Part shown: piece by piece, positions 8,539-16,975 of the stretch
How positions within the stretch are numbered: position 1 is the stretch's first letter
How the letters are laid out: each line of letters starts with the position of its first letter
Assembly: GCA_037444305.1 (NCBI GenBank)
Contig: JBBIMP010000019.1
Span: forward strand, 27,529 to 91,528
Reading direction: 5' to 3'
Length of the DNA stretch: 64,000 nt
Source: JBBIMP01 sp037444305
Lineage (GTDB): Bacteria; Acidobacteriota; UBA6911
Notes under the pieces: generated by a model
What the model saw: the letters and a program-made list of their open reading frames with translations, nothing else
Database searches by the model: none
What the model was told of the DNA's origin: nothing
Position numbers and translations under genes: made by a program

Positions 8539-9071
8539 AGATATCTCCTTGGTGATCGGGGGCGCAACGGGCCCCGGTGACGGTGCCGGCCAGTTCGCCG
8601 CATGGCGGTATTGTACACGCTTGCGCGGTTTGAAGGTGCAAAGGTGAAAGGAGGACTCGTTGCGGCCGGCCGCTGGGTGAATGAGGGGATTCCCGGGCTC
8701 AGTCTCAAGTGGAAACTACATAGCTTCAGAGATCCCTGGCATCGCGGGAAGGGACCGCGAAAATACTCTTTGCATGTCCTTCCCAATCGAGGACTGAACC
8801 CGGATCACGGGAAATACTCGATCTTTCAATGCACTTTGCATGCCAGAAAAGGCTCGTAATGAAAAATGACATATCTTGTTCCATTGCAATATAATATTCC
8901 GAAAAGACCATCGGGAACCCGGTCGCGCGGTTCAATTATTTGGATAAGGACGGTGGTTTTTTGGACATTATCCCGGCTTATTCAGGGGAAGAAGGGGGCT
9001 GCAGGCATCCCTGGGACACGGAGAGGATCAGCCTGCACCCGCGCCTCCGAGCGGGAAATCCGCCCTCGTTC
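8539..9071. other. Intergenic region, no gene recognised
   Basis: About 530 bp between the divergently oriented LLM gene and dus. Codon composition on both strands looks non-coding and locally AT-richer (8860-8960) than the genome. A GGCTGCAGGCATCC-CTGGGACACGGAG stretch near 8997-9024 recurs in similar form near 47412-47440, suggesting a short dispersed repeat. No tRNA T-loop or rho-independent terminator was found. Confidence 0.5.
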
Positions 9072-9203
9072 TCAGGGCAGGACCCCGTCCAGGTGGGTTG
9101 TGAGCAGGTGGCCCAGTTCGAACAGCCGGAGCCCCATGAGATACTCGCCCGATTTCCCCTGTCCCGGAGGATAAACCATGCGGTAATTATCCCCGCCGGG
9201 CTC
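9072..9203 (-). pseudogene. Possible orphan C-terminal fragment of an unknown protein
   Basis: A 43-codon stretch bounded upstream by TGA and ended by TGA reads EPGGDNYRMVYPPGQGKSGE followed by YLMGLRLFELGHLLTTHLDG. This is amphipathic and protein-like, with normal high-GC third positions, unlike the surrounding sequence. No start-plus-RBS is evident. I read it as the remaining tail of a deleted gene, consistent with other gene ends left in this window, but the parent is not recognised. Confidence 0.25.
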
Positions 9204-9218
9204 TCACAGAACAACTGC

Positions 9219-9224
9219 TATAAT
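9219..9224 (+). promoter_or_regulatory. TATAAT box 8 bp before the dus start codon
   Basis: A perfect TATAAT ends 7 bp before the dus ATG, with no convincing -35 at the right spacing and no Shine-Dalgarno. If used, transcription would begin at or next to the ATG, giving a leaderless dus mRNA. Support is positional only. Confidence 0.3.
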
Positions 9225-9231
9225 CGCGTCG

Positions 9232-10206
9232 ATGTTCAAGATACGGGATGTTGCCATTGATCCGCCGCTCATTCTGGCGCCGGTGGCGGGTCACACCGAC
9301 ACGCTTTTCCGCCAGGCCGTGAAGGGTCTCGGCGGGTGCGGCCTGGTTGTTTCCGAGCTGGTGAGCACCGAGGGGATGACCCGCGGGCAGGAACGGACTT
9401 CGCACCTCACCCGCTTTGAGGAGAGCGAGCGGCCGCTTTCCATCCAGATATTCGGTGCCGATCCCGCTCGGATGGCGGCATCGGCGGCGATGATCCAGGA
9501 GATGGGCGCGGACATTGTGGACATCAACCTCGGGTGTCCCGTCAAAAAGGTTGTCAGGCAGGGCGGCGGAAGCAACCTGCTGCGGAATTTCGCCCTGCTG
9601 GAAAGGATCTTCAAAGCCGTCCGCAAGGCGGTAACGATGCCCCTGACGGCCAAGATCCGCTCCGGCTGGGACCACGACAGCATCAACGCGGTGGAGGTGC
9701 TGAAGCTGGCGGAGGACTGCGGTGTGGAGGCCCTGGCCATCCACGGGCGGACGCGCTGCGACATGTTCGCCGGCAAGGCCGACTGGAAGATCATTGCCCG
9801 GGTGAAGGAGAATGCCCGGATTCCCGTCATGGGCAACGGCGACGTTTTCCTGCCGGAGGACGCCGCGCGGATGTTCAGGGAGACCGGCGTCGACGGCGTG
9901 ATGATCGGCCGGGGCGTCCTGGCGAATCCCTGGCTGATCCGTCAGTGTTCCGATCATCTGGGCGGATCGGCGGTCCGCCACGTCACGATGGCGGAAAAGG
10001 CAGGTTTCATGCGGGAGTTCCTCCGCCGCATCGCCGAGGAGGTTCCTGCCCCCGTGGCCATCGGCAAAATGAAAAAGACGGGGGGGTACCTGTCCAAGGG
10101 CATCCAGGGAGGGGCAAAGCTCCGCGAGCGCATCCACTCCGCCAAATCCTGCGCCGAAATCCTCGAGTCCCTGGACCACTTCTTTCAAATGGGTGTCAGG
10201 CCTTGA
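9232..10206 (+). CDS. dus: tRNA-dihydrouridine synthase (DusB-like)
   Basis: 324 residues. FMN-dependent reduction of tRNA uridines. Signature blocks: APVAGHTDTLFRQ, ELVSTEGMTRG, SIQIFGADP, DINLGCPVKKVVRQGGGSNL (catalytic Cys in GCP), KIRSGWD, IHGRTRCDMFAGKADW (KxR-type contact region), VMGNGDVF and GVMIGRGVLANPW. The C-terminal helical domain has GKMKKTGGYLSKG. The C-terminal codons and the stop lie inside a 10-bp-stem palindrome (10194-10229). No clear Shine-Dalgarno was found. Confidence 0.93.
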   Translation: MFKIRDVAIDPPLILAPVAGHTDTLFRQAVKGLGGCGLVVSELVSTEGMTRGQERTSHLTRFEESERPLSIQIFGADPARMAASAAMIQEMGADIVDINLGCPVKKVVRQGGGSNLLRNFALLERIFKAVRKAVTMPLTAKIRSGWDHDSINAVEVLKLAEDCGVEALAIHGRTRCDMFAGKADWKIIARVKENARIPVMGNGDVFLPEDAARMFRETGVDGVMIGRGVLANPWLIRQCSDHLGGSAVRHVTMAEKAGFMREFLRRIAEEVPAPVAIGKMKKTGGYLSKGIQGGAKLRERIHSAKSCAEILESLDHFFQMGVRP

Positions 10207-10230
10207 AGTTTTGGTTTTCAGGCCTGACAT
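10192..10230. repeat. REP-like palindrome at the dus stop codon
   Basis: TGTCAGGCCT (10194-10203) pairs perfectly with AGGCCTGACA (10220-10229) around a 16-nt loop. There is no T-tract, so it is not a standard intrinsic terminator. A half-copy of the left arm plus loop recurs at 15033-15058 (about 22 of 26 positions identical), which argues for a dispersed element rather than a dus-specific terminator. Confidence 0.6.
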
Positions 10231-10397
10231 CAGACTCCAGACTCTCGGAATTACACAACCATGTGATAATGAATATGGTTGCATTGGTATTTGTGGGTAT
10301 GCCGCGAGGCGCCAAGGATGCGAGGGGTGGAAGGGCCAAATTGTTTCTCCCTCCCTTCGTCCCTTTCTCTTTGACCTCTTGAGTCACCGAGCGAAGC

Positions 10398-10946
10398 ATG
10401 GCGAGTGAAGGTAAGAGACCTGATTCCGGCGGCAGGAGCGCAAGTCCGACGCACTGCATTCCCCCGTCCGTTCCGGAGCCGTACCGGATGCTCCTGCGCA
10501 TGGCTTCCGAAGCCTGGCGTGCCAGGCTTGGGGAGCGGCTTGTTTCCCTCGTCCTGTTCGGATCGGTGGCGCGGGGCCGGCCGAACGCAGGCTCCGACAT
10601 AGACATCCTGGTTATCGCAGAGGGCTTCCCCAGAGCCCTGCGGGAACGACGTCGTCCCCTGCTCGAGGAATGGGAGCGGATCCGCTCCCTGGAGGGACTG
10701 CCGCGGGCGGAGTGGAATCTCGTCACCAAGTCGCCGGAAGAGGCGCGGTTCCACAGCCCCCTTTACCTCGATATTGTCGAAGATGGCATTCTGCTTGTCG
10801 ACAGGGACGGTTTTTTCGCCGGAATTCTTCATGAAATCAGGGCGCGAATGAGGGCCTTGGGCAGCCGGCGCATTTTCCTGAGCGACGGCAGCTGGTTCTG
10901 GGACCTCAAGCCGGACTTCCGCTTCGGTGAGGTGGTCGAAATATGA
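10398..10946 (+). CDS. MNT-type nucleotidyltransferase (antitoxin-like)
   Basis: 182 residues. Minimal nucleotidyltransferase core LVLFGSVARGRPNAGSDIDI: GS motif plus the DxD pair needed for Mg-NTP binding. An N-terminal 40-residue extension of low complexity makes the exact start uncertain (other ATGs at codons 31 and 35). Its stop overlaps the start of a HEPN protein by ATGA. In MNT-HEPN pairs the MNT protein usually AMPylates or otherwise neutralises its HEPN partner; that role is inferred. Confidence 0.85.
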   Translation: MASEGKRPDSGGRSASPTHCIPPSVPEPYRMLLRMASEAWRARLGERLVSLVLFGSVARGRPNAGSDIDILVIAEGFPRALRERRRPLLEEWERIRSLEGLPRAEWNLVTKSPEEARFHSPLYLDIVEDGILLVDRDGFFAGILHEIRARMRALGSRRIFLSDGSWFWDLKPDFRFGEVVEI

Positions 10947-11371
10947 CGAGCTCGCAGATGGGGCGGCGTTACATCGAAGAGGCCCGGGGCAGAATGGACT
11001 TGGTTCGCCTTGCCCGCGACAAGGGTTTGTGGTCGACCGTCGTGCGAGAAGCCCAGGAATGCGTGGAACTATATCTGAAGGGAGCCCTCCGGCTGGTCGC
11101 TATAGAGCCGGCGCGTTCGCACGATGTCGCGGAACTTCTCAGGCACGCCGCAGAACGTTTCCCGGACTGGTTCCGTTCACAGGTCGAGTTCATGGCTGCC
11201 ATATCCACTGAAATGGCTGGGGACCGAGGCATCGCTTTTTACGGCGACGAACGACAGGAGATCGGGCCGCAGGACCTTTTTGACCAAGACGACGCCGCCC
11301 GTGCCATGCAGAATCTGGAGTTCGTGGCCGATTATTGTGTTCGCCTGCTGGCCGCGAGCACCCACCCCTGA
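10943..11371 (+). CDS. HEPN-domain protein (COG2250/COG1895 type)
   Basis: 142 residues, helical: YIEEARGRMDLVRLARDK, VVREAQECVELYLKGALRL, ARSHDVAELLRHAAERFP, and a last helix ARAMQNLEFVADYCVRLL. This is the four-helix HEPN layout with the SHDV helix start typical of this group. A clean RX4-6H ribonuclease motif is not seen, so RNase toxicity is doubtful. Translationally coupled to the MNT gene (4-bp overlap). It may be a true toxin, a non-catalytic partner or a substrate-binding subunit. Confidence 0.8.
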   Translation: MTSSQMGRRYIEEARGRMDLVRLARDKGLWSTVVREAQECVELYLKGALRLVAIEPARSHDVAELLRHAAERFPDWFRSQVEFMAAISTEMAGDRGIAFYGDERQEIGPQDLFDQDDAARAMQNLEFVADYCVRLLAASTHP

Positions 11372-11643
11372 CCTGCCCGGCCGGATTCCTGCAGGGCGGG
11401 GACCCCCGCGGGCTGTTTGCGTTCCCCGTGCGTGGCGCCCGGCGCGCGGACAAAACAGGATTCACCTTTGAGGCCGCCGTCGGGCTCTCCCGCACTGCGC
11501 CCGGACGCTCGCCGCACCCCCGCACCGCCGGCATCAAACCAGCTTGTTCTTCTGCCGTTCCGCAGTGCGCTGAGCCGACGTTCCCGACTTGCGGACGGAC
11601 TCGCAATCGGGGCTGGGCTCGGCATGCCGCAATGCCGAAGCGG

Positions 11644-14600
11644 TCAGTTTCTGCCCGGGGCGGAGCGCAGCTGCGCTTGCAGCGCCTCCACCGCCTTTTC
11701 TAGCTGGATGTCCCGGCCCGCGAGATAATCATCCGGCGTGTTGTCGACGTAGATGTCGGGCGGCACGCCGTAGTTCTCCATGTTGATTCCGTCCCAGGTA
11801 TAGACCCCGCTCCCCGGCGTGCGGATCGAGGAGCCGTCGATCAGCGAGTAGGAGCCGGTCCCGATAACGCCGCCGTAAGTGGGAACCCCCACGGTCTTGC
11901 CCAGCTTCAGTTCGCGGAAGCCGTGCGGGAACATCTCGGCGTTGGAGCCGGAGCGCTCGTTCTGCATGACGACCATCGGGCCGAAAAAGGCGCGCTGCGG
12001 CCGCCACACCGGCACCGAATCGCGGCTGACCGTGTACTCGTAGCGGCGCTGCTGCAGGATCTGGAGCAGCTCCTGCTCGATGCCGCCGCCCCCGTTGAAG
12101 CGCTGATCGATGACCAGCGCCTTCTTCTGGGAGTTCTCGACGAGTTCCCGCTCGAAGCGCTGCAGCGACTCGGCGTTCATCGAACGGATGTGCAGATAGC
12201 CTATCTCGCCCTTTGAGAGCCGGTCGACGATCTCCCTCCTTTCCCTCACCCATTTTTCATATTGCAGCGTGCCGTGCTGGCCGCCGCTGACGGAATCGAT
12301 GCGGACCTCCCAGGCCCCTTCCCTCGAAGGCTTCGAATTGAGCAGGAATTTGAACTTGCGACCCGGCGAAGAAGTCAGCCGCTGCCAGTAGTTGTCGCCG
12401 GTTTTCAGCTCGACGTCGTCGATGGCAAGGATGAAGTCGCCCGTTTTGATCTGCACGAACTCGCGGTCGGCAGGACCGTTTTTGTAAATGTGGGTCACCT
12501 TGAAGTATCCGGCCGGATCGGGCGCCACCTCGAAGCCCGGATAGCGTGTCTGGGCGGCTTCGCCCGAATCGCGGCGCCCCCCGCCGCTGATGCCGGTGTG
12601 GGAAGCGTTCAGTTCGCCGATCATCTGGCTGATGATGTTCTGCAGCTCCTCCGAGTCGTGCGCATGCGCCAGCAAAGGTTCATAAACGGTCTTGACCCTG
12701 TCCCAGTCCACGCCGTGCATGGCGGCATCGTAGAAGCGGTGCTTCATGATGCGCCAGCTTTCGTCAAAGATCTGCTTGTGCTCGGCGCGATGGTCGACTT
12801 CGACGCGCGCCGTGAAGGTCAGCCGGCGGCGCGCGTCGGTGCGGGGTGCCGCAGGCGCTGCGGCCTCGGCGGCCGGGGCTCCCGTGCCGATGGCGTAAAT
12901 GCCCCGGCCCTCCCGGAAGAAGAGTGTGCGGCCATCCCTCGAAAATGCCAGGCCGCCCAGACCTCCGCCGGGCCCTCCAACCGGCGGACCTTCCTCTCCG
13001 GATGGCGGCTGCGACTGATAGACGCGCGTCATGCGCTGGCCGTCGAGCCCGATGGTATAAATCGCCTGCCGGGGCGGGGTTTCGGTCGTGTCCGCGATCA
13101 CGAAGGCTGCGGAACGGCCGTCGGGACTCGAGGCAACCGACGACACATTACCGCTCAGCGGAACCAGGCGGCGCGAGCGGCGCGTCAGCCCCTCCCAGTC
13201 GATCTTCACTTCGGGTGGAGCGGCTTGCGGCCCGCCGGGCACGGGCTCGCGCCGCGCGGCCTGTGCCGCGGCGGCCCCCTCCTCCTCGGTATCGACATCG
13301 CGGCTGGCCGGGTCCTTCTCCAGCTTCTGCAGCGGCAGGACGTAGAGTGCGGACGTTGTCTGCCGCTGCTGCGCAATGCCGCCGCCCTGCATCATGCCGG
13401 CCACGAAGAGAACATGCTTGCCGTCGCGGCCCCACACGGCCCCGCTGTCGCTGAAAACCTCGTCTTCGGTGATGCGCCGGGCCTCGCCGCCCGAGGTCGG
13501 AACAATGTAAACGCGGGGTCGGAAGGTGCGATCCTGCTTGGTGTAGGAGATCCACTTTCCGTCGGGGGAAAAACGGCCGGCGCTGATTCTCCCGACATCC
13601 CCGGTCGCCACCACCTGGGTCTGCCCATCTTCGATGCTGACGCGGTAGAGGTTCTTGTCCGAGGAGCTGTACAGCAGCGACTTCGAATCCGGCGCCCAGT
13701 CGAGGCCGCTCTTTTCGCGCGCGCTGGACGACAGCTTTTTCAGGTTGTCGCCGTTGGTGTCGCAGAGCCAGAGCTCGTCCTGTCCGGAGCGGTCGGAGAC
13801 GAAGGCAATCCACTTGCCGTCGGGCGACCACGCGGGCTGCGTCTCGCGCGCGCGAGACGCGGCGATGCGCGTCGTGTCCCCGCGCTCGGTCGCGATGGTG
13901 AACAGCTCGCCGCGGATCGAGATGACGGCGCGGCGCGTGGAGGGCGAAAGGTCGAAGCTGTCGGCTTCGCTGGTGTATGTGATGGTCTCGACGGTGTTCT
14001 CCTTTTCGTCGGTGTCGAGCCGGATCCTGATCTCGCTGGTTTTGCCCGTCGCGGTGTCGAGCTTCCACAGCCCGGCGTTTTCCTCGTATACGATCACCTT
14101 CCCGTCGCCGGACATCGACGGGAAGAAGAGACGCCCCGACGTGTGCGTTGTGACGTGGACCGGCCTGCCGCCGCGGTCGGGAATCTTCCAGAGATTGTTG
14201 ACGCTCTTCAGGACCTGCGGGCTGCCCGGCTTGATCTCCTTTTCGTTGGCCATCCGGTCCGAGACGAAGAAGATCTCGCCGTTGCCCCACATGGGCCAGG
14301 ACCAGTTGGGCGCCATTCCCCCCTCGGAGAGCATCCGCGATTTCCTGGTGGCCAGGTCCATTACCCAGAGGTCGGCCGCGCGGCTGCCGCGATAGTGCTG
14401 CCGCCACCAGGGCCCGCCGTGGCGCGTGAAGGCGAGCTGCCTGCCGTCGGGCGAATAGCTTGCGAACGTCCCCCAGCCGGTGGGCACCAGTTCTTCGGTG
14501 CCTCCTTCGAGCGGGATTTCGAACAGCGTGGCCACGCCGGGCATGGTCAGGCCGCGCGAAGCGGTGAAGATCACCTTCCGGCTGTCGCGCGACCAGCCGA

Positions 14601-14934
14601 CGACCGTGTCGGAGCCGCTGTGATAGGTGAGCCGCCGCGGCGCGCCGCCGGTCGCCGGCATCACGAAGACGTCATAGTTGCCGAAGCGGTTCGAGGAGAA
14701 GGCGATCCACTTGCCGTCGGGCGAAAAGCGCGGGTAGATGTCGCGCGCGACGTGAATGGTCAGGCGCCGGGGATCGGCGCCGTTTTCATTGACCACCCAG
14801 ATGTCGCCGGCATAGCTGAAGGCTATCTTGCCGGCGTGATAGCTGGGATGCCGGGCCAGCTTGACTTCCCCGGCTGCCGCCAGGGCTGCCAACGCCAAAA
14901 GTGCGAAAATGACTTGGATGGTATTTCTGATCAT
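11644..14934 (-). CDS. Secreted tricorn-like S41 protease
   Basis: 1096 residues. Signal peptide at 1-22, then a TolB-like six-bladed beta-propeller with repeats such as PRFSPDGKWIAFSSNRFGN and PAWSPDGKWIAFVSDRSGQ up to about 330 and a second propeller to about 690. A helical C1-like region follows (FDESWRIMKHRFYD), then a PDZ domain (PDPAGYFKVTHIYKNGPAD) and the S41 catalytic core. Tricorn hallmarks: ELNASHTG (His), NERSGSNAEMF (nucleophile Ser) and TYGGVIGTGS. ATG at 14934 has AAGGAGG 7 bp upstream. It probably degrades oligopeptides outside the cytoplasm. The C-terminus is complete. Confidence 0.93.
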   Translation of the reverse strand: MIRNTIQVIFALLALAALAAAGEVKLARHPSYHAGKIAFSYAGDIWVVNENGADPRRLTIHVARDIYPRFSPDGKWIAFSSNRFGNYDVFVMPATGGAPRRLTYHSGSDTVVGWSRDSRKVIFTASRGLTMPGVATLFEIPLEGGTEELVPTGWGTFASYSPDGRQLAFTRHGGPWWRQHYRGSRAADLWVMDLATRKSRMLSEGGMAPNWSWPMWGNGEIFFVSDRMANEKEIKPGSPQVLKSVNNLWKIPDRGGRPVHVTTHTSGRLFFPSMSGDGKVIVYEENAGLWKLDTATGKTSEIRIRLDTDEKENTVETITYTSEADSFDLSPSTRRAVISIRGELFTIATERGDTTRIAASRARETQPAWSPDGKWIAFVSDRSGQDELWLCDTNGDNLKKLSSSAREKSGLDWAPDSKSLLYSSSDKNLYRVSIEDGQTQVVATGDVGRISAGRFSPDGKWISYTKQDRTFRPRVYIVPTSGGEARRITEDEVFSDSGAVWGRDGKHVLFVAGMMQGGGIAQQRQTTSALYVLPLQKLEKDPASRDVDTEEEGAAAAQAARREPVPGGPQAAPPEVKIDWEGLTRRSRRLVPLSGNVSSVASSPDGRSAAFVIADTTETPPRQAIYTIGLDGQRMTRVYQSQPPSGEEGPPVGGPGGGLGGLAFSRDGRTLFFREGRGIYAIGTGAPAAEAAAPAAPRTDARRRLTFTARVEVDHRAEHKQIFDESWRIMKHRFYDAAMHGVDWDRVKTVYEPLLAHAHDSEELQNIISQMIGELNASHTGISGGGRRDSGEAAQTRYPGFEVAPDPAGYFKVTHIYKNGPADREFVQIKTGDFILAIDDVELKTGDNYWQRLTSSPGRKFKFLLNSKPSREGAWEVRIDSVSGGQHGTLQYEKWVRERREIVDRLSKGEIGYLHIRSMNAESLQRFERELVENSQKKALVIDQRFNGGGGIEQELLQILQQRRYEYTVSRDSVPVWRPQRAFFGPMVVMQNERSGSNAEMFPHGFRELKLGKTVGVPTYGGVIGTGSYSLIDGSSIRTPGSGVYTWDGINMENYGVPPDIYVDNTPDDYLAGRDIQLEKAVEALQAQLRSAPGRN

Positions 14935-15032
14935 CGCCAACCTCCTTGCTGGGGGACGCTTCCGACCTGCACGACCTCGTCCTGATGACTGGAAATTGCC
15001 TGTCGGGATGGCGCAAAAATATCATAAAAAGC

Positions 15033-15058
15033 GGTGTCAGACCCTGAAATTTTGGATT
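15033..15058. repeat. Half copy of the 10192 REP-like element
   Basis: GGTGTCAGACCCTGAAATTT and the next six bases match the left arm and loop of the palindrome at 10192-10217; the right arm is absent here. It sits at the border of the debris zone that follows. Confidence 0.5.
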
Positions 15059-15078
15059 CGTGGCCGCGAACGGGCCCA

Positions 15079-15202
15079 GGGTGCTACGGATGGATTGGCG
15101 TTTTCCTCGGACGGCAGAATGATTGCCGCTCTGGTCGGGAGCGTGGTCCGTCTGTGGAGAGTTGCAACCGACGAGCATCTCCGCACCCTTCTGTCCAGAT
15201 AG
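15079..15202 (+). pseudogene. Single WD40-repeat remnant
   Basis: The frame reads DGLAFSSDGRMIAALVGSVV then RLWRVATDEHLRTLLSR-stop. This matches one WD40 blade (xxxFSPDGRxIAxGxxxxxVRLWDVATGxxLRTL) with the inter-repeat GSGDGT region shortened. No other blades remain on either side, so it is a relic of a larger propeller gene. There is no start or RBS. Confidence 0.55.
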
Positions 15203-15426
15203 AAATGCCCGCAGGAGCGGCCTGTTTTTCCGAGACCGGCGAGTGCTCTGGGGAATGATCCTTCCTGACCACAGAGCGTCTTACGGTTCCTTCAGGCGTG
15301 ACCTGGCCGAGAACGATGGTTGTGGAAAAAAAGGGGGAACAGAAACATCGTTAGAGACTTTGGAGATGTGGTATACGGTATGCCAATTTAGCGTTTCATA
15401 GGCAAAAACGTTGCGAGGACGTCTAA

Positions 15427-15525
15427 ATGCCCGATATTGCCCGGCGGATTCCGGAACTCCCGTTCTCAGCAACCGTGCAGCTCGCCGATACCGCCATGGA
15501 GCTCCGCAGAAAAGGGATCAAGGTG
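15427..15525 (+). pseudogene. N-terminal stub of a class I/II aminotransferase
   Basis: ATG at 15427 opens MPDIARRIPELPFSATVQLA and continues DTAMELRRKGIKV, the usual first helix of aspartate-type aminotransferases (SAT...A.ELkrqGkdV) that precedes the LxxGEPDF strand. After KV the similarity stops exactly where symporter sequence begins in another frame. A TGGTATAC element lies at 15370-15376 upstream, perhaps the old promoter. The rest of the enzyme is gone. Confidence 0.5.
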
Positions 15526-15662
15526 TGGCGCTGTTGCTCGGGATCGACATCCTGCCGGACATGTTCCGGACAGGGACCAACGCCACCGCCGTGATGGCCT
15601 CCAGCTGCTGGATCGACCGCTGGGCGGGCCGTCCTGGAAGTGAACCCGTTTCCGTCGGATAA
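15522..15662 (+). pseudogene. C-terminal stub of a sodium:dicarboxylate symporter (SDF family)
   Basis: In the second frame GVALLLGIDILPDMFRTGTN continues ATAVMASSCWIDRWAG. This fits the conserved SDF segment (LLLxxDxxxDMxRTxxNVxGD) of GltP/DctA-type carriers, in which the Asp-Met-x-Arg-Thr-x-x-Asn motif binds substrate. It joins the aminotransferase stub within about 5 bp. Residues after TN diverge, so the remnant is inactive. Confidence 0.5.
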
Positions 15663-15774
15663 ACGCCATGCACAATCCTTCTCCCACCGGTTGAAATTGA
15701 CTCCGGTTTGCCGCCTTTCCTATATTTGACGGACCATGAAGTATCTGACCAGCCACGTTCCAATGAGGCTGGGG

Positions 15775-16563
15775 TTAATCCAGGTTCGACTGCATCTTCT
15801 TGCGGCGCAGGCCGAAGAGGTAGGCGATCCCGATGCTGATCAGGTAGAGAACCACCATGGGACCGGCATAGAACGCCTGGTTGACGACATCGGGTGTCGG
15901 CGAGAGCACCGCGGCCACCAGGAATATGATGAGGACCGCGTACTTGAATTTCACCCAGAGGAACCGGGCGGTAACCAGCCCGAACATGGAGAGAAAAGCG
16001 ACGATCACCGGCATTTCGAAGATCAGGCCGAAGCCGAGCAGCATTGTGATCGTTATGTCCAGGTACTCCGTGATCGTGATCATCGGCTGGAAATCGGCGC
16101 CGAAATTCACCAGGAACGTGTACACGCGCGGCAAAACGATGTAGTAGCAGAAAGCCCCGCCGCCCACGAAGAGCATCACCGAGGAAACGAGGAAGGGGAT
16201 GGCGAACCGCTTCTCCCGCCGGTAGAGCCCCGGCGCGATGAATTTCCAGACCTCGAAAAGGATGAACGGCGCGGTCAGGAAGATCGCCGCCAGGATGGAC
16301 ACCTTGATATAGAGGGTGAAGGGTTCCGTCGGCTTGGTAAAAACCAGCTTGAGTTCGGGGAACGACGAGGTTATCGGCCGGGAGAGAAAGGCATAGATGC
16401 GGTCGTGGAAATAAAAGCAGGCGACAAACCCCGCGCCAACGTAGGCGATGATCCGGACGAGCCGTTTGCGGAGCTCGTCGAGGTGCTCGAGGAAGGACAT
16501 CTTCCCCGCCTCGCTTTCCGGAAAATCCTCCCCAGTCTCCAGCTCCTCCGGCGCAGCCTTCAT
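15775..16563 (-). CDS. tatC: Sec-independent protein translocase TatC
   Basis: 262 residues, six predicted helices. The N-terminal MSFLEHLDELRKRLVR is the signal-peptide-binding motif of TatC, followed by PFTLYIKVSILAAIFLTAPFILFEVWKFIAPGLYRREK split across helices 2 and 3. AVLSPTPDVVNQ (conserved PDxxxQ) lies before the fifth helix. A short acidic N-terminal extension of 21 residues is present. Start and tatA stop are directly abutting (0 bp), so the two are cotranslated. Confidence 0.97.
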   Translation of the reverse strand: MKAAPEELETGEDFPESEAGKMSFLEHLDELRKRLVRIIAYVGAGFVACFYFHDRIYAFLSRPITSSFPELKLVFTKPTEPFTLYIKVSILAAIFLTAPFILFEVWKFIAPGLYRREKRFAIPFLVSSVMLFVGGGAFCYYIVLPRVYTFLVNFGADFQPMITITEYLDITITMLLGFGLIFEMPVIVAFLSMFGLVTARFLWVKFKYAVLIIFLVAAVLSPTPDVVNQAFYAGPMVVLYLISIGIAYLFGLRRKKMQSNLD

Positions 16564-16797
16564 CTAGTTCTTTTTGGGTTCGGCGCCCGTGTCCTTGAGG
16601 ATGTCGGTCATCACCTCTTTTTCCTTGTCGAGCCTGACCTCCTCTTCCCACGTCTGCTTGAGTTCGTTGGACGCCCTGCGGAATTCCGAAAGCCCCCGGC
16701 CGAGCGATTTTCCAAGTTCGGGAAGCTTGCGCGGACCGAAAACAATCAGGGCGAGGACAAAAATGACGATGATTTCCTGCATCCCCAAGGAACCCAT
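16564..16797 (-). CDS. tatA: Twin-arginine translocase subunit TatA/TatB
   Basis: 77 residues. One N-terminal helix MQEIIVIFVLALIVFGPRKL with the conserved FGP turn, then the amphipathic helix PELGKSLGRGLSEFRRAS and an acidic tail ending TGAEPKKN. The ATG at 16797 (GGAG about 10 bp upstream) is preferred over an in-frame TTG 45 bp earlier. Only one TatA-type gene is present beside tatC, so it may serve both TatA and TatB roles. Confidence 0.93.
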   Translation of the reverse strand: MGSLGMQEIIVIFVLALIVFGPRKLPELGKSLGRGLSEFRRASNELKQTWEEEVRLDKEKEVMTDILKDTGAEPKKN

Positions 16798-16908
16798 CTC
16801 GGTCTCCGCTCCCGCCTTCAAAAGCCCATCAGAGTATGGCAAAGTCTAATTTAGGCATTCGGCGAAGTCAAGAAAGCGGCGAACCAGAAGTGCCTTGAAA
16901 GCTTAAAC

Positions 16909-16937
16909 TTGTCACCCCCGGGGGTGCATGATATACT
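16909..16937 (+). promoter_or_regulatory. Promoter of ctpA: TTGTCA-N17-TATACT
   Basis: -35 TTGTCA at 16909-16914, a 17-bp spacer, and -10 TATACT at 16932-16937 preceded by TGA (extended -10). The predicted start near 16944 leaves a 32-nt leader before the ATG at 16976. This supports that start against the in-frame ATG at 16928, which lies inside the promoter. Confidence 0.75.
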
Positions 16938-16975
16938 CTCGACTTCTTCGAGGGGAAGATCGGAGCCATCTCTTT

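Noticed and set aside
12262..14985. A 907-codon plus-strand frame
   Set aside because: Antisense to the tricorn-like protease, which has signal peptide, propeller repeats and catalytic motifs; the plus frame has none.
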